The notes: generated by a model from the letters alone, not told the origin. Counted from the stretch's first letter, positions 1 through 5,613 are shown. The stretch is DNA of 7,469 nt from an uncultured Collinsella sp. (GCA_902482615.1 CABTAA010000074.1:1-7469); one strand, 5' to 3'. Made by a program: numbers and translations.

Positions 1-467
1 TGCTGACCGCCGGACATCTGGTAGGGATACTTGTCGAGCACCTGACTGATGGACAGGCGCGCTGCCACATCCTGCACGCGGGTCGAGATCTCTGCTGAGT
101 TTGTACGGGCGATGGTGAGCGGCAGGGCGATGTTCTCGCGTGCCGTGAGCGTATCGAGCAGGTTGGAGTCCTGGAAGATAAAGCCGAGCTCCTCGCGGCG
201 GAACTGCGAAAGCTTAGCCTGCTTCATGCGTGTTACGTCCTGCCCGTTGATGCGGATCGTGCCGCTCGTGGCGCTATCGATGGTCGAGACGCAGTTGAGC
301 AACGTCGACTTGCCCGAGCCCGAGGCGCCCATGATGCCCACAAATTCGCCGCGGTTGACGGTAAAGCTGACGTCGTTGAGCGCGCGGGTCACGTTGCCCA
401 GCGCTCCATATACCTTTTCGAGATGCGCGACCTCCAGTACCGGGGTCGCCATGTGCGTGCTTTGCAT
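1..467 (-). CDS. BceA-type ABC transporter ATP-binding protein, partial (C-terminus off the window)
   Basis: This is the ATPase subunit of an ABC transporter of the MacB/LolD/BceA class, which in the Bce group works with a large FtsX-like permease in bacitracin or lantibiotic sensing and resistance at the cytoplasmic membrane. Translating the complement gives 155 residues before the edge. Walker A is GASGSGKST at residues 47-55. The Q-loop glutamine is about residue 99, inside GFIFQDSNLLDTLTARENI, which resembles Bacillus BceA closely from memory. The ABC signature begins at 151 (MSGGQ) and is cut there. Walker B, the D-loop and the H-loop are missing. The start is the ATG at 465-467, with AAAGGA (474-479) six bases upstream. 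A second ATG five codons later has no better site. The permease would be expected beyond position 1. The family is sure; the peptide-resistance role is inferred. Confidence 0.9.
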   Translation of the reverse strand, partial: MQSTHMATPVLEVAHLEKVYGALGNVTRALNDVSFTVNRGEFVGIMGASGSGKSTLLNCVSTIDSATSGTIRINGQDVTRMKQAKLSQFRREELGFIFQDSNLLDTLTARENIALPLTIARTNSAEISTRVQDVAARLSISQVLDKYPYQMSGGQ

Positions 468-477
468 ACCGAGTCCT

Positions 478-515
478 TTCTTGCGATTAGTCTACGGCAT
501 CTATAGTCGCAAGAA
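478..515. promoter_or_regulatory. Inverted repeat over the ribosome binding site of the ABC transporter gene
   Basis: TTCTTGCGA (478-486) and TCGCAAGAA (507-515) are perfect 9-bp inverted arms around a 20-bp spacer. The left arm overlaps the AAAGGA Shine-Dalgarno of the minus-strand transporter gene. If transcription starts upstream of 515, the RNA stem would partly hide the ribosome binding site. If it starts at the weak -10 like sequence inside (TATAGA on the minus strand, 500-505), the repeat would act only as DNA. The arms are seen directly; the role is inferred. Confidence 0.5.
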
Positions 516-540
516 GACGAGTCGGCTACCATCGATATGG

Positions 541-583
541 CTTACGCTTGCCTTACCGTTGTGTAAGGTACGGGTAGCTACCC
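541..583. promoter_or_regulatory. Candidate response-regulator operator and adjacent palindrome in the divergent intergenic region
   Basis: Three CTTAC half-sites sit at exact 11-bp spacing: CTTAC at 541-545, CTTAC at 552-556 and the reverse-oriented GTAAG at 563-567. A perfect 12-bp palindrome, GGGTAGCTACCC, follows at 572-583. Repeats with an 11-bp period are typical of OmpR-family response regulators, and BceA-type transporters are usually controlled by such two-component systems. The cluster lies 74 bp upstream of the transporter start and 33 bp upstream of the Nudix-Vsr start, so it could act on either gene. I see no strong -35 for either, which would fit an activator-dependent promoter. 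Confidence 0.4.
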
Positions 584-615
584 TGTCACGTGTTGATGTT
601 GAGGGAGGACTCCTG

Positions 616-1605
616 TTGAAGACTGTTCATGTTGCCGCTGGGATCATTCGCAAGGAAGGATCTGACGAGCTGCTTGCCGTGCAGCGCGGCTATGGCGACA
701 TGCAGGGACTTTGGGAGTTTCCCGGTGGCAAGCTCATGCGCGGCGAGACACCCGAAGACGCCGTGCGACGCGAGCTTATGGAAGAGCTGCAGGTAAAAGT
801 CACCAACCTGCGTGATTTTTACACCGTTGAGTACGACTACCCCGATTTCCATCTCTCCATGGAGTGCTACTACTGCTCGCTCGCCGATGAATCCGATGAG
901 CCGCAGAAGCATGACCGCCAGCTCGATATCCGCTGGATTCCGCGAACCTCGCTTGCCACCGTTGAGTGGATGCCCGCCGACAAGGGGCTCATTGATGCTC
1001 TGATCGAGTTGAGGGAAGATCGGCTTGAGGCCAACAGCACTGCCAAAGATGCCGAGGCCGCCACGACCGAGCACCCTGCCACCAAACCCAAGCGCGCACC
1101 TAAGCGCCGCAGCAAGAAACGTCCCAAGCCCGGCCTACTCGACGGCATCGATACTTCGGACCTTTCCGCCGACGAGCGCGAACTGGTGCGCCGTCGCGCC
1201 GCCATCAAAAAGTCCATGAAGGGCAACAAACGCGCCAACACCAAGCCCGAGCTGCTCGTACGACAGCGCCTGCGCGCAGCGGGCCTTACGGGTTATCGCT
1301 TGGAATGGAAGGTTCCCGGCAAGCCCGACATCGCCTTCCCCGGGCGCAAGATCGCCATCTTCGTCAACGGCTGCTTTTGGCACCGCTGCCCTAAGTGCAA
1401 TCCGAGCCAGCCCAAGCGCAATGTTGAGTTTTGGGAGGCAAAGTTCCGTCGCAACGTCGAGCGCGACCGCGCTGCCGTGGCAGCACTCACTCAAATGGGC
1501 TGGACACCCATAACCATCTGGGAATGCGAACTCAAAAAGGACCGCATCGACGCCACCATGGAAAAGGTCATCGAGCAGGTGCGCGCAGCAGAGCCGCAGC
1601 GCTAG
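616..1605 (+). CDS. vsr: Nudix hydrolase fused to Vsr mismatch endonuclease
   Basis: This 329-residue protein joins two DNA-maintenance domains. Residues 1-133 are a MutT/NudG-like Nudix hydrolase. The Nudix box runs from G38 to V60 with E44, R52, E53, E56 and E57 in place, and its usual late glycine is Q59. The family's WxPAD motif is at 118-122. Residues about 134-180 form a linker rich in Lys, Arg, Pro and Ala. Residues about 185-325 match Vsr: PGKPD with the catalytic Asp238, GCFWH at 252-256 with the aromatic pair and His256, zinc-ligand-like C253, C258, C261 and C304 (WEC), and FRRNVERD. E. coli Thr63-His64 correspond to Val250-Asn251 here. Vsr nicks 5' of the T in T:G mismatches left by 5-methylcytosine deamination. 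The start is TTG 616, six bases after GGAGGA (604-609). The open frame further upstream lies antisense to the ABC gene. No dcm gene is adjacent. Domain calls are firm; the joint function is inferred. Confidence 0.88.
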   Translation: MKTVHVAAGIIRKEGSDELLAVQRGYGDMQGLWEFPGGKLMRGETPEDAVRRELMEELQVKVTNLRDFYTVEYDYPDFHLSMECYYCSLADESDEPQKHDRQLDIRWIPRTSLATVEWMPADKGLIDALIELREDRLEANSTAKDAEAATTEHPATKPKRAPKRRSKKRPKPGLLDGIDTSDLSADERELVRRRAAIKKSMKGNKRANTKPELLVRQRLRAAGLTGYRLEWKVPGKPDIAFPGRKIAIFVNGCFWHRCPKCNPSQPKRNVEFWEAKFRRNVERDRAAVAALTQMGWTPITIWECELKKDRIDATMEKVIEQVRAAEPQR

Positions 1606-1705
1606 GAACGAGCCGTCCACACGCCCCACACAGGCGAGCCACATCCGCGCCACAAACCTTAGAAAGCCCTTAAGCTCAAACCTTTCAAGAGTGTTACTTG
1701 ATAGC

Positions 1706-1735
1706 TTTGACCTGCGATTTCATCGCAACGTCAAA
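1706..1735. repeat. Interrupted inverted repeat (hairpin), unknown role
   Basis: TTTGAC (1706-1711) and TGCGAT (1713-1718) are mirrored by ATCGCA (1722-1727) and GTCAAA (1730-1735). This gives 12 paired bases around a 3-base loop, with a small 1x2 internal bulge. It lies 100 bp after the Nudix-Vsr stop. A T-rich stretch (1746-1765) follows on the plus strand, but about ten bases after the stem, so it is not a standard intrinsic terminator. It could be a degenerate terminator, a 3'-end stabilising hairpin or an operator. Confidence 0.45.
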
Positions 1736-1792
1736 CCTCATTAAGCTTTTCTTTAGCGCTTCTTTGCAGCAGCCGCGGCATAATACTGCCAA

Positions 1793-1822
1793 CGCACGGG
1801 ACCTAGCAGCAGACCCCGTGCG
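1793..1822. repeat. 8-bp perfect inverted repeat upstream of the small ORF
   Basis: CGCACGGG (1793-1800) and CCCGTGCG (1815-1822) are perfect inverted arms with a 14-base loop. The sequence sits between a weak -10 like box (CATAAT, 1779-1784, with no good -35) and the AGGAGG at 1843-1848 before the small ORF. It could be an operator or a leader hairpin. I see no further support for either role. Confidence 0.35.
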
Positions 1823-1858
1823 CAACCTTTTGGTGGACATCGAGGAGGCCGCATAAGC

Positions 1859-2068
1859 ATGCATTCTTCCAATGACGCAGCACAGCAGCCATCCCTAAAA
1901 CATGCAGACCTTTTCTCCTTCCCCCCGACACAGAGAAACGGCCTCCTCGACTCCCCAACTCCCAAACCCAAACGCTCTGCAGACCAACACCTCAACCTGC
2001 AAACATCCTTCGAAAAACTCCAAGCCTCACTAGACCAGGCATTCCCCAACCAAGCCCGAGCATACTAA
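1859..2068 (+). CDS. Possible small hypothetical protein, 69 residues
   Basis: I do not recognise this ORF. It begins at ATG 1859, ten bases after a good AGGAGG (1843-1848). The protein is hydrophilic, with no membrane segment or signal peptide. The first half is rich in Pro, Ser and Gln. The C-terminal third (about residues 40-69) is Leu/Gln/Ala-rich and could form a helix. Base use is unlike the neighbouring genes: over 1861-2040 I count 74 C and 23 G in 180 bases, so many codons are A- or C-ending and G-poor. That could mean a recently acquired or non-coding stretch. The good ribosome binding site is the main support for calling it a gene. It is flanked by hairpin-rich intergenic DNA and has no operon partner. 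Confidence 0.35.
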   Translation: MHSSNDAAQQPSLKHADLFSFPPTQRNGLLDSPTPKPKRSADQHLNLQTSFEKLQASLDQAFPNQARAY

Positions 2069-2136
2069 CCCCTCATCAACAAAGAAGCCCTGACGCCCCA
2101 TCCTTTCCGCCCCAACGCCACAAGGGCGATCGAGCA

Positions 2137-2289
2137 GGACAGCTTGGGCGGGTCCCCGTACTTAGTTTCCAAAATCATTCCGCAGCGCGAAGGCCCCCGT
2201 TGCCAACGCTTCGTAGAAGCGAGGCAACGGGGGCCTTCATGCGCGAGGACGTTTTGGAAACTAAGTACGGGGACCCGCCCAAGCCGTCC
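2137..2289. repeat. 153-bp long inverted repeat (giant hairpin), possible MITE-like element or 3' structure
   Basis: The outer arms 2137-2174 and 2252-2289 are 38 bp each with one mismatch (A2141 against C2285). An unpaired internal region of 14 and 13 bases follows. The second arms are 16-bp perfect (2189-2204 and 2223-2238), and the tip is a 6-bp stem (2207-2212 and 2216-2221) with a 3-base loop. The outer arms begin GGAC, contain GGGCGGGTCCCCGTAC and end at AAAA. The element lies 24 bp after the stop of the minus-strand aldolase gene. It holds no gene and lacks a clean T-run on either strand. It could be a palindromic intergenic repeat or miniature mobile element, or a large structured 3' end for the aldolase mRNA. 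Confidence 0.75.
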
Positions 2290-2313
2290 GGTGGGATCAG
2301 AGCACCCTTGCTG

Positions 2314-3171
2314 TTACTCTGCTTTGCCCACAGAGTTGAGGTTGGTCATGCGGATCTTAACCAGCTCGGTGATCTCACGCATGCCCTCCTTGGCCGGCTT
2401 CTTAGGATCGAAGCAGGCAGGGTTCTCGGCCATGTAGGCCATGAAGCCCTTGGTGTAGGCCTGACGCAGCTCAGTGGCGTAGTTAACCTTGCAGATGCCG
2501 TTCTTCACAGCCTCGGCAACCTGCTCATCGGGCACACCGGAGGTGCCGTGCAGAACCAGCGGCACGTCGACGGCGTCGCGGATGGCCTTGACCACGGACT
2601 GCTCGATGTGCGGATCGCTCGTGTACACACCGTGGCTGGTGCCAACGCCAATTGCGAGGGAGGTGCAGCCGGTACGCTCGACGAACTCCTTGGCCTCAGC
2701 AGGATCGGTGTAGGGGCTCTCGCCCTCAACCGCGGGACCGTCGTCCTCCTTGCCGCCAACCTTACCAAGCTCAGCCTCGACGGGCACGCCCATGGCGCGG
2801 CCAGCATCGGCGACGGACTTGGTCAGAGCGATGTTGTCCTCGAAGGACTCGTGCGAGCCGTCGATCATGACAGAGGTGTAGCCCGTGCGGAAAGCCTGCA
2901 TGCAGCGGTCATAGCCATCGCCGTGATCGAGGTGCAGAGCGACGGGCACGGAAGCGCGCTCGGCGGCAGCCTTGACCATGCCGTAGAAGTAGTCCAGACC
3001 AGCGGTCTTGATGGTGCCCGGGGTGGTCTGCATGATGACGGGGGACTTGGTCTCCTCGGCAGCGGCCAGAACGGCCATAACAAACTCGAGGTTCTCGACG
3101 TTGAACGCGCCGACGGCGTAGTGGCCGGCCTGAGCGTCCTTGAGCATCTTTTCGGTGGTAACAAGTGCCAT
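2314..3171 (-). CDS. fba: Class II ketose-bisphosphate aldolase (fructose- or tagatose-bisphosphate aldolase)
   Basis: This is a cytoplasmic zinc aldolase that reversibly splits a ketose 1,6-bisphosphate into dihydroxyacetone phosphate and glyceraldehyde 3-phosphate. Its 285 residues match the usual size of the shorter class II enzymes (Bacillus FbaA, GatY/KbaY). The HLDHG motif at 80-84 supplies Asp82 (catalytic) and His83 (zinc). Further zinc ligands are E134 (VEAELG), His180 (GTSHG) and His208 (LVLHG). The NYATE motif at 230-234 fits the phosphate and active-site region. The C-terminal half (SGVPDEQV, KVNYATELRQAY, and an ENPxxxDP-like segment) looks closer to tagatose-bisphosphate aldolases than to FbaA, so the substrate is open. 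The start is ATG 3171, with GGAG nine bases upstream. It is transcribed away from the DeoR regulator, which probably controls it. The family is certain; the gene symbol is less so. Confidence 0.93.
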   Translation of the reverse strand: MALVTTEKMLKDAQAGHYAVGAFNVENLEFVMAVLAAAEETKSPVIMQTTPGTIKTAGLDYFYGMVKAAAERASVPVALHLDHGDGYDRCMQAFRTGYTSVMIDGSHESFEDNIALTKSVADAGRAMGVPVEAELGKVGGKEDDGPAVEGESPYTDPAEAKEFVERTGCTSLAIGVGTSHGVYTSDPHIEQSVVKAIRDAVDVPLVLHGTSGVPDEQVAEAVKNGICKVNYATELRQAYTKGFMAYMAENPACFDPKKPAKEGMREITELVKIRMTNLNSVGKAE

Positions 3172-3228
3172 GAGCGTTTGCTCCTCTCCCTCGCCCGCAT
3201 CTGGACATCGGGCGTAGTTGTTCACAAG

Positions 3229-3262
3229 GCGTTTTACCTTGCGTTTTACTGCGCTCATTGTA
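3229..3262 (-). promoter_or_regulatory. Aldolase promoter -10 and tandem operator-like repeats
   Basis: On the minus strand TACAAT (3257-3262) is a good -10 hexamer 85 bp before the aldolase start. I see no clear -35. Just downstream, at the predicted transcription start, GCGTTTTAC occurs twice on the plus strand (3229-3237 and 3241-3249), a 12-bp-period direct repeat. The CGTTT core also occurs at 3319-3323 and, inverted, at 3333-3337. Short tandem repeats at the start site are plausible binding sites for the divergently encoded DeoR-family regulator. This is inferred from position only. Confidence 0.4.
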
Positions 3263-3377
3263 TGAAATTCAGCGGCTTTGCACGTGCGAGATATTGAGCC
3301 CATGCAGGTCAATACAGTCGTTTTTGAAAAGCAAACGGAAGGAATTGAAGCCGAGTGGGCGTGTTCGATATTGAATT

Positions 3378-3406
3378 TTGAGCGTTCAGCGTCTTTCTTT
3401 TATAGA
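3378..3406 (+). promoter_or_regulatory. Promoter of the DeoR-family regulator gene
   Basis: TTGAGC (3378-3383) and TATAGA (3401-3406) are separated by exactly 17 bases and lie about 100 bp before the regulator's start codon. The -10 is embedded in a small palindrome, CTTTT (3397-3401) and AAAAG (3406-3410) around ATAG, which could be an autoregulatory site. The 334-bp gap between the aldolase and regulator genes is explained by this promoter, the divergent one and their operators. Confidence 0.6.
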
Positions 3407-3505
3407 AAAGATAAGTAATCGAAAGGTGTTTTCTTACTCAAAAAGAAAATGAACGAAAATAGAGTCAACACAATTCCTGCAAATTTAGCCGAGAATGGAG
3501 CAGAC

Positions 3506-4309
3506 ATGGCCCAAGCTACCAACCGTGCTTTTGCCGACGAACGCCGTACCGCCATTATGGAAATGCTCGAGCATAATGCCTCGGTGCAGGTAGCAGAAAT
3601 CGCCCAAACCTTTGGCGTGTCCTCCGTCACCGCCCGCGCCGACCTGGACGCGCTCGCCGAAGCAGGCAAGCTGCGCCGCACACATGGCGGCGCTGTATCG
3701 CTCCACAAACGCCTAACCGTCTCCACGCAGGATCGCCGCATCAATGTCAACGTCGCCGCCAAACAAGCCATCGCACAAAGCGCCATTGAACTCGTCAATG
3801 ACGGTGACACCCTGCTCGTCGACTCGGGCACCACCGCTCTCGAGTTTGTCCGGCTCCTCGACCAGCGCGACGGCATCACCGTCATCACGGCCGACATTAC
3901 CATTGCCGATTACATCGACGAGAGCATGCCCTCGGTCGACGTCGTCATGCTGGGTGGGGCACTGCGCAAAGGTCATCGCTATCTGTACGGTCCACTTACC
4001 ATGCAGGCGCTCCAAATGGTCCACGCCGATCTTGCCGTCATGTGCCCTGGCGCTTTTGTTCCCGGCTGCGGCTTTACCACCGACTTTCCGCAGATGGCCG
4101 AGACCAAAACAACCATGATCGGTGCCGCCCATCAAAGCGTCGCCCTCATGGACGCCAGCAAGGTCAACGGACGAGGCATGTACCGCTTTGCCGAGCTTGC
4201 CGACGTCGACACCATCGTGATGGACTGTGATCCCGACGAGGCCGTCGCCACCTCAATCGCCGAGATCGCCAACGACGCCCGCCCAAATCTCGTCATCGCC
4301 GGCGCTTAA
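3506..4309 (+). CDS. DeoR-family transcriptional regulator of sugar metabolism
   Basis: This is a cytoplasmic DNA-binding regulator of the DeoR family, which usually represses sugar catabolism genes until a sugar phosphate binds. It has 267 residues, normal for the family. The N-terminal winged helix-turn-helix spans about 12-67 (ERRTAIMEMLEHN, then ARADLDALAEAGKLRRTHGG). The C-terminal sensor domain spans about 85-250, with the phosphate-binding DSGTT at 106-110, LGGAL at 149-153 and the DASKV motif at 216-220. I chose ATG 3506 because GGAG (3497-3500) lies five bases upstream. An in-frame ATG at 3449 has no convincing ribosome site and would add 19 unlikely residues. It is divergent from the aldolase gene and convergent with the flavoprotein gene. 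The ligand is probably a ketose phosphate linked to the aldolase, which is inferred. Confidence 0.92.
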   Translation: MAQATNRAFADERRTAIMEMLEHNASVQVAEIAQTFGVSSVTARADLDALAEAGKLRRTHGGAVSLHKRLTVSTQDRRINVNVAAKQAIAQSAIELVNDGDTLLVDSGTTALEFVRLLDQRDGITVITADITIADYIDESMPSVDVVMLGGALRKGHRYLYGPLTMQALQMVHADLAVMCPGAFVPGCGFTTDFPQMAETKTTMIGAAHQSVALMDASKVNGRGMYRFAELADVDTIVMDCDPDEAVATSIAEIANDARPNLVIAGA

Positions 4310-4311
4310 AC

Positions 4312-4351
4312 AAAAACCGCCACAAAGGTGCCTGTCCCCTTTGTGGCGGTT
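4312..4351 (-). terminator. Intrinsic terminator of the flavoprotein gene, between convergent genes
   Basis: A perfect 14-bp stem (4315-4328 with 4338-4351) and a 9-base loop are followed on the minus strand by TTTTT (complement of 4312-4316) and more T's. This is a textbook intrinsic terminator, starting 33 bp after the flavoprotein stop. On the plus strand no T-run follows, so stopping of the DeoR transcript, which ends 6 bp before the stem, would be weak. Confidence 0.85.
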
Positions 4352-4383
4352 GTGATGGTTGAGCGTCAAAAATGAACGTGTCG

Positions 4384-5544
4384 CTACTTGGACAGCTCGT
4401 CGGCGAGGGCCTCGATCTGAGCGCGCGAGGCGTCGTTGAGCGAGCCCAGCACGGTCACCTTGTTCTGCGCCAGGGTGATGTCCTTCATGCCCTCGAGCTC
4501 CTTGGTCATAACCTTGGCAGCAGCGGGCGCCCAAGAGCCGGCCTCGACGAGCGCCACGGTGCGGTTCTGGTAAGCATGCTCGGCGAGCGTATGGATAAAG
4601 GTGCTCATGAACGGGAAGATCTCGCCCTGATAGGTGATGGAAGCGAGCACCAGGCGGTCGTAGCGGAACGCATCCTCAACGGCCTCGGCCATGTCGTCGC
4701 GAGCCAGGTCAAAGACGGAAACCTTCTGGCCGCGAGCCTCAAGCGCAGATGCGAGTTCCTCGACGGCAGCCTTCAGATGGCCATACACGCTCGCATAGGC
4801 AATCGTGATGCCCTCGTCCTCGGGCTGATAGCTCGACCAGGTGTTATAGGTGTCGAGGTAATAGCCCAGGTTCTCGGTAAGGACAGGACCGTGGAGCGGG
4901 CAGATAATCTGAATGTCCAGATCGGCGGCCTTCTTAAGCACGGCCTGCACAAATTTGCCGAACTTGCCCACGATACCAAAGTAGTAACGACGCGCCTCGC
5001 ATGCCCAGCCTTCCGGGTCCTCGATGTCGTTGGCACCGAACTTGCCAAAGCCGTCAGCACTAAAAAGTACCTTGTCGGTGGCCTCGTAGGAGAACAGCAC
5101 CTCGGGCCAGTGCACGTTGGGGGCACCGACAAAGGTTAGGCTGTGGCCGCCCAGGTCGAGCACGTCGCCATCTTTGACGACCATCTTGCGCTCGGGGAAG
5201 TCGGTGCCAAAGTAGTTGACCATCATGCGGAAAGCACCCATGCTGGCAACAATCTGCGCCTGGGGATAGCGCTCCATAAAGGCGGCGATACCGGCGGAGT
5301 GATCGGGCTCCATGTGATGGACAACCAGGTAGTCGGGCGTACGGCCATCGAGCACGGCCTCGAGGTTGCCGAGCCACTCGTCGACAAAGCCAGCGTCAAC
5401 CGAATCGGCGACAGCGATTTTATCGCCCAAGATAACGTAGCTGTTGTATGCCATACCGTTCTCGGACACGTCGTACTGGCCCTCGAACAGGTCAATGTCG
5501 TGATCGTTGACGCCAATGTAGCGGATATCCTTGGTGATCTCCAT
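4384..5544 (-). CDS. fprA: A-type flavoprotein (flavodiiron protein, O2/NO reductase)
   Basis: This cytoplasmic enzyme reduces O2 to water or NO to N2O and protects anaerobes from oxygen or nitrosative stress. It takes electrons from rubredoxin or another carrier. It has 386 residues, normal for the two-domain class. Residues 1-245 are a metallo-beta-lactamase fold. All diiron ligands are present: H77, E79 and D81 in HMEPDH (77-82), then H145, D164 and H218. Residues about 247-386 are the flavodoxin domain that binds FMN, with the ASVYGH phosphate loop at 251-256. There is no C-terminal rubredoxin domain, so a separate electron donor is needed. The start is ATG 5544, nine bases after AGGAGG (5554-5559). 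It is downstream of the LacI gene on the same strand, but the 129-bp gap has its own promoter-like elements, so it is probably a separate unit. Preference for O2 or NO cannot be read from the sequence. Confidence 0.95.
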   Translation of the reverse strand: MEITKDIRYIGVNDHDIDLFEGQYDVSENGMAYNSYVILGDKIAVADSVDAGFVDEWLGNLEAVLDGRTPDYLVVHHMEPDHSAGIAAFMERYPQAQIVASMGAFRMMVNYFGTDFPERKMVVKDGDVLDLGGHSLTFVGAPNVHWPEVLFSYEATDKVLFSADGFGKFGANDIEDPEGWACEARRYYFGIVGKFGKFVQAVLKKAADLDIQIICPLHGPVLTENLGYYLDTYNTWSSYQPEDEGITIAYASVYGHLKAAVEELASALEARGQKVSVFDLARDDMAEAVEDAFRYDRLVLASITYQGEIFPFMSTFIHTLAEHAYQNRTVALVEAGSWAPAAAKVMTKELEGMKDITLAQNKVTVLGSLNDASRAQIEALADELSK

Positions 5545-5560
5545 CAGGCAAAGCCTCCTA

Positions 5561-5613
5561 GATAGACAAAAGAACCCGTCTATCATAACACTCGTCTTCA
5601 TAGCCACGGCTAT
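5561..5613 (-). promoter_or_regulatory. Flavoprotein promoter with two palindromic operator candidates
   Basis: On the minus strand TATGAT (5582-5587), preceded by TGT, is an extended -10; the -35 region is poor. A 14-bp palindrome, ATAGCCGTGGCTAT on the minus strand, lies at 5600-5613 over the expected -35. A second inverted repeat, GATAGAC and GTCTATC (5561-5567 and 5578-5584, 10-bp spacer), overlaps the -10 and the likely start site. Both share a GATAG-type half-site, suggesting one regulator, perhaps redox- or NO-responsive. The palindromes are seen directly; the regulator is unknown. Confidence 0.5.

Noticed and set aside
49..615. N-terminal extension of the Nudix-Vsr reading frame back to ATG 49
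   Set aside because: It runs antisense through the well-supported ABC ATPase gene and across the promoter region. TTG 616 has a strong GGAGGA and the Nudix domain begins right there.
2128..2304. GATCGAGCA and GATCAGAGCA flanking the long inverted repeat as a target-site duplication
   Set aside because: They are not identical, and the right copy does not abut the element (5-bp gap), so chance is more likely.
3280..3287. GCACGTGC palindrome in the aldolase-DeoR intergenic region
   Set aside because: An isolated 8-bp palindrome is expected by chance in GC-rich DNA and has no partner.
2200..3297. 365-codon plus-strand open frame
   Set aside because: It is antisense to the aldolase gene, whose catalytic motifs are all on the minus strand, and the plus translation has no recognisable domain.
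3449..3505. Earlier ATG start for the DeoR-family protein
   Set aside because: There is no convincing ribosome binding site, the extra 19 residues are not typical of the family, and ATG 3506 has GGAG at good spacing.
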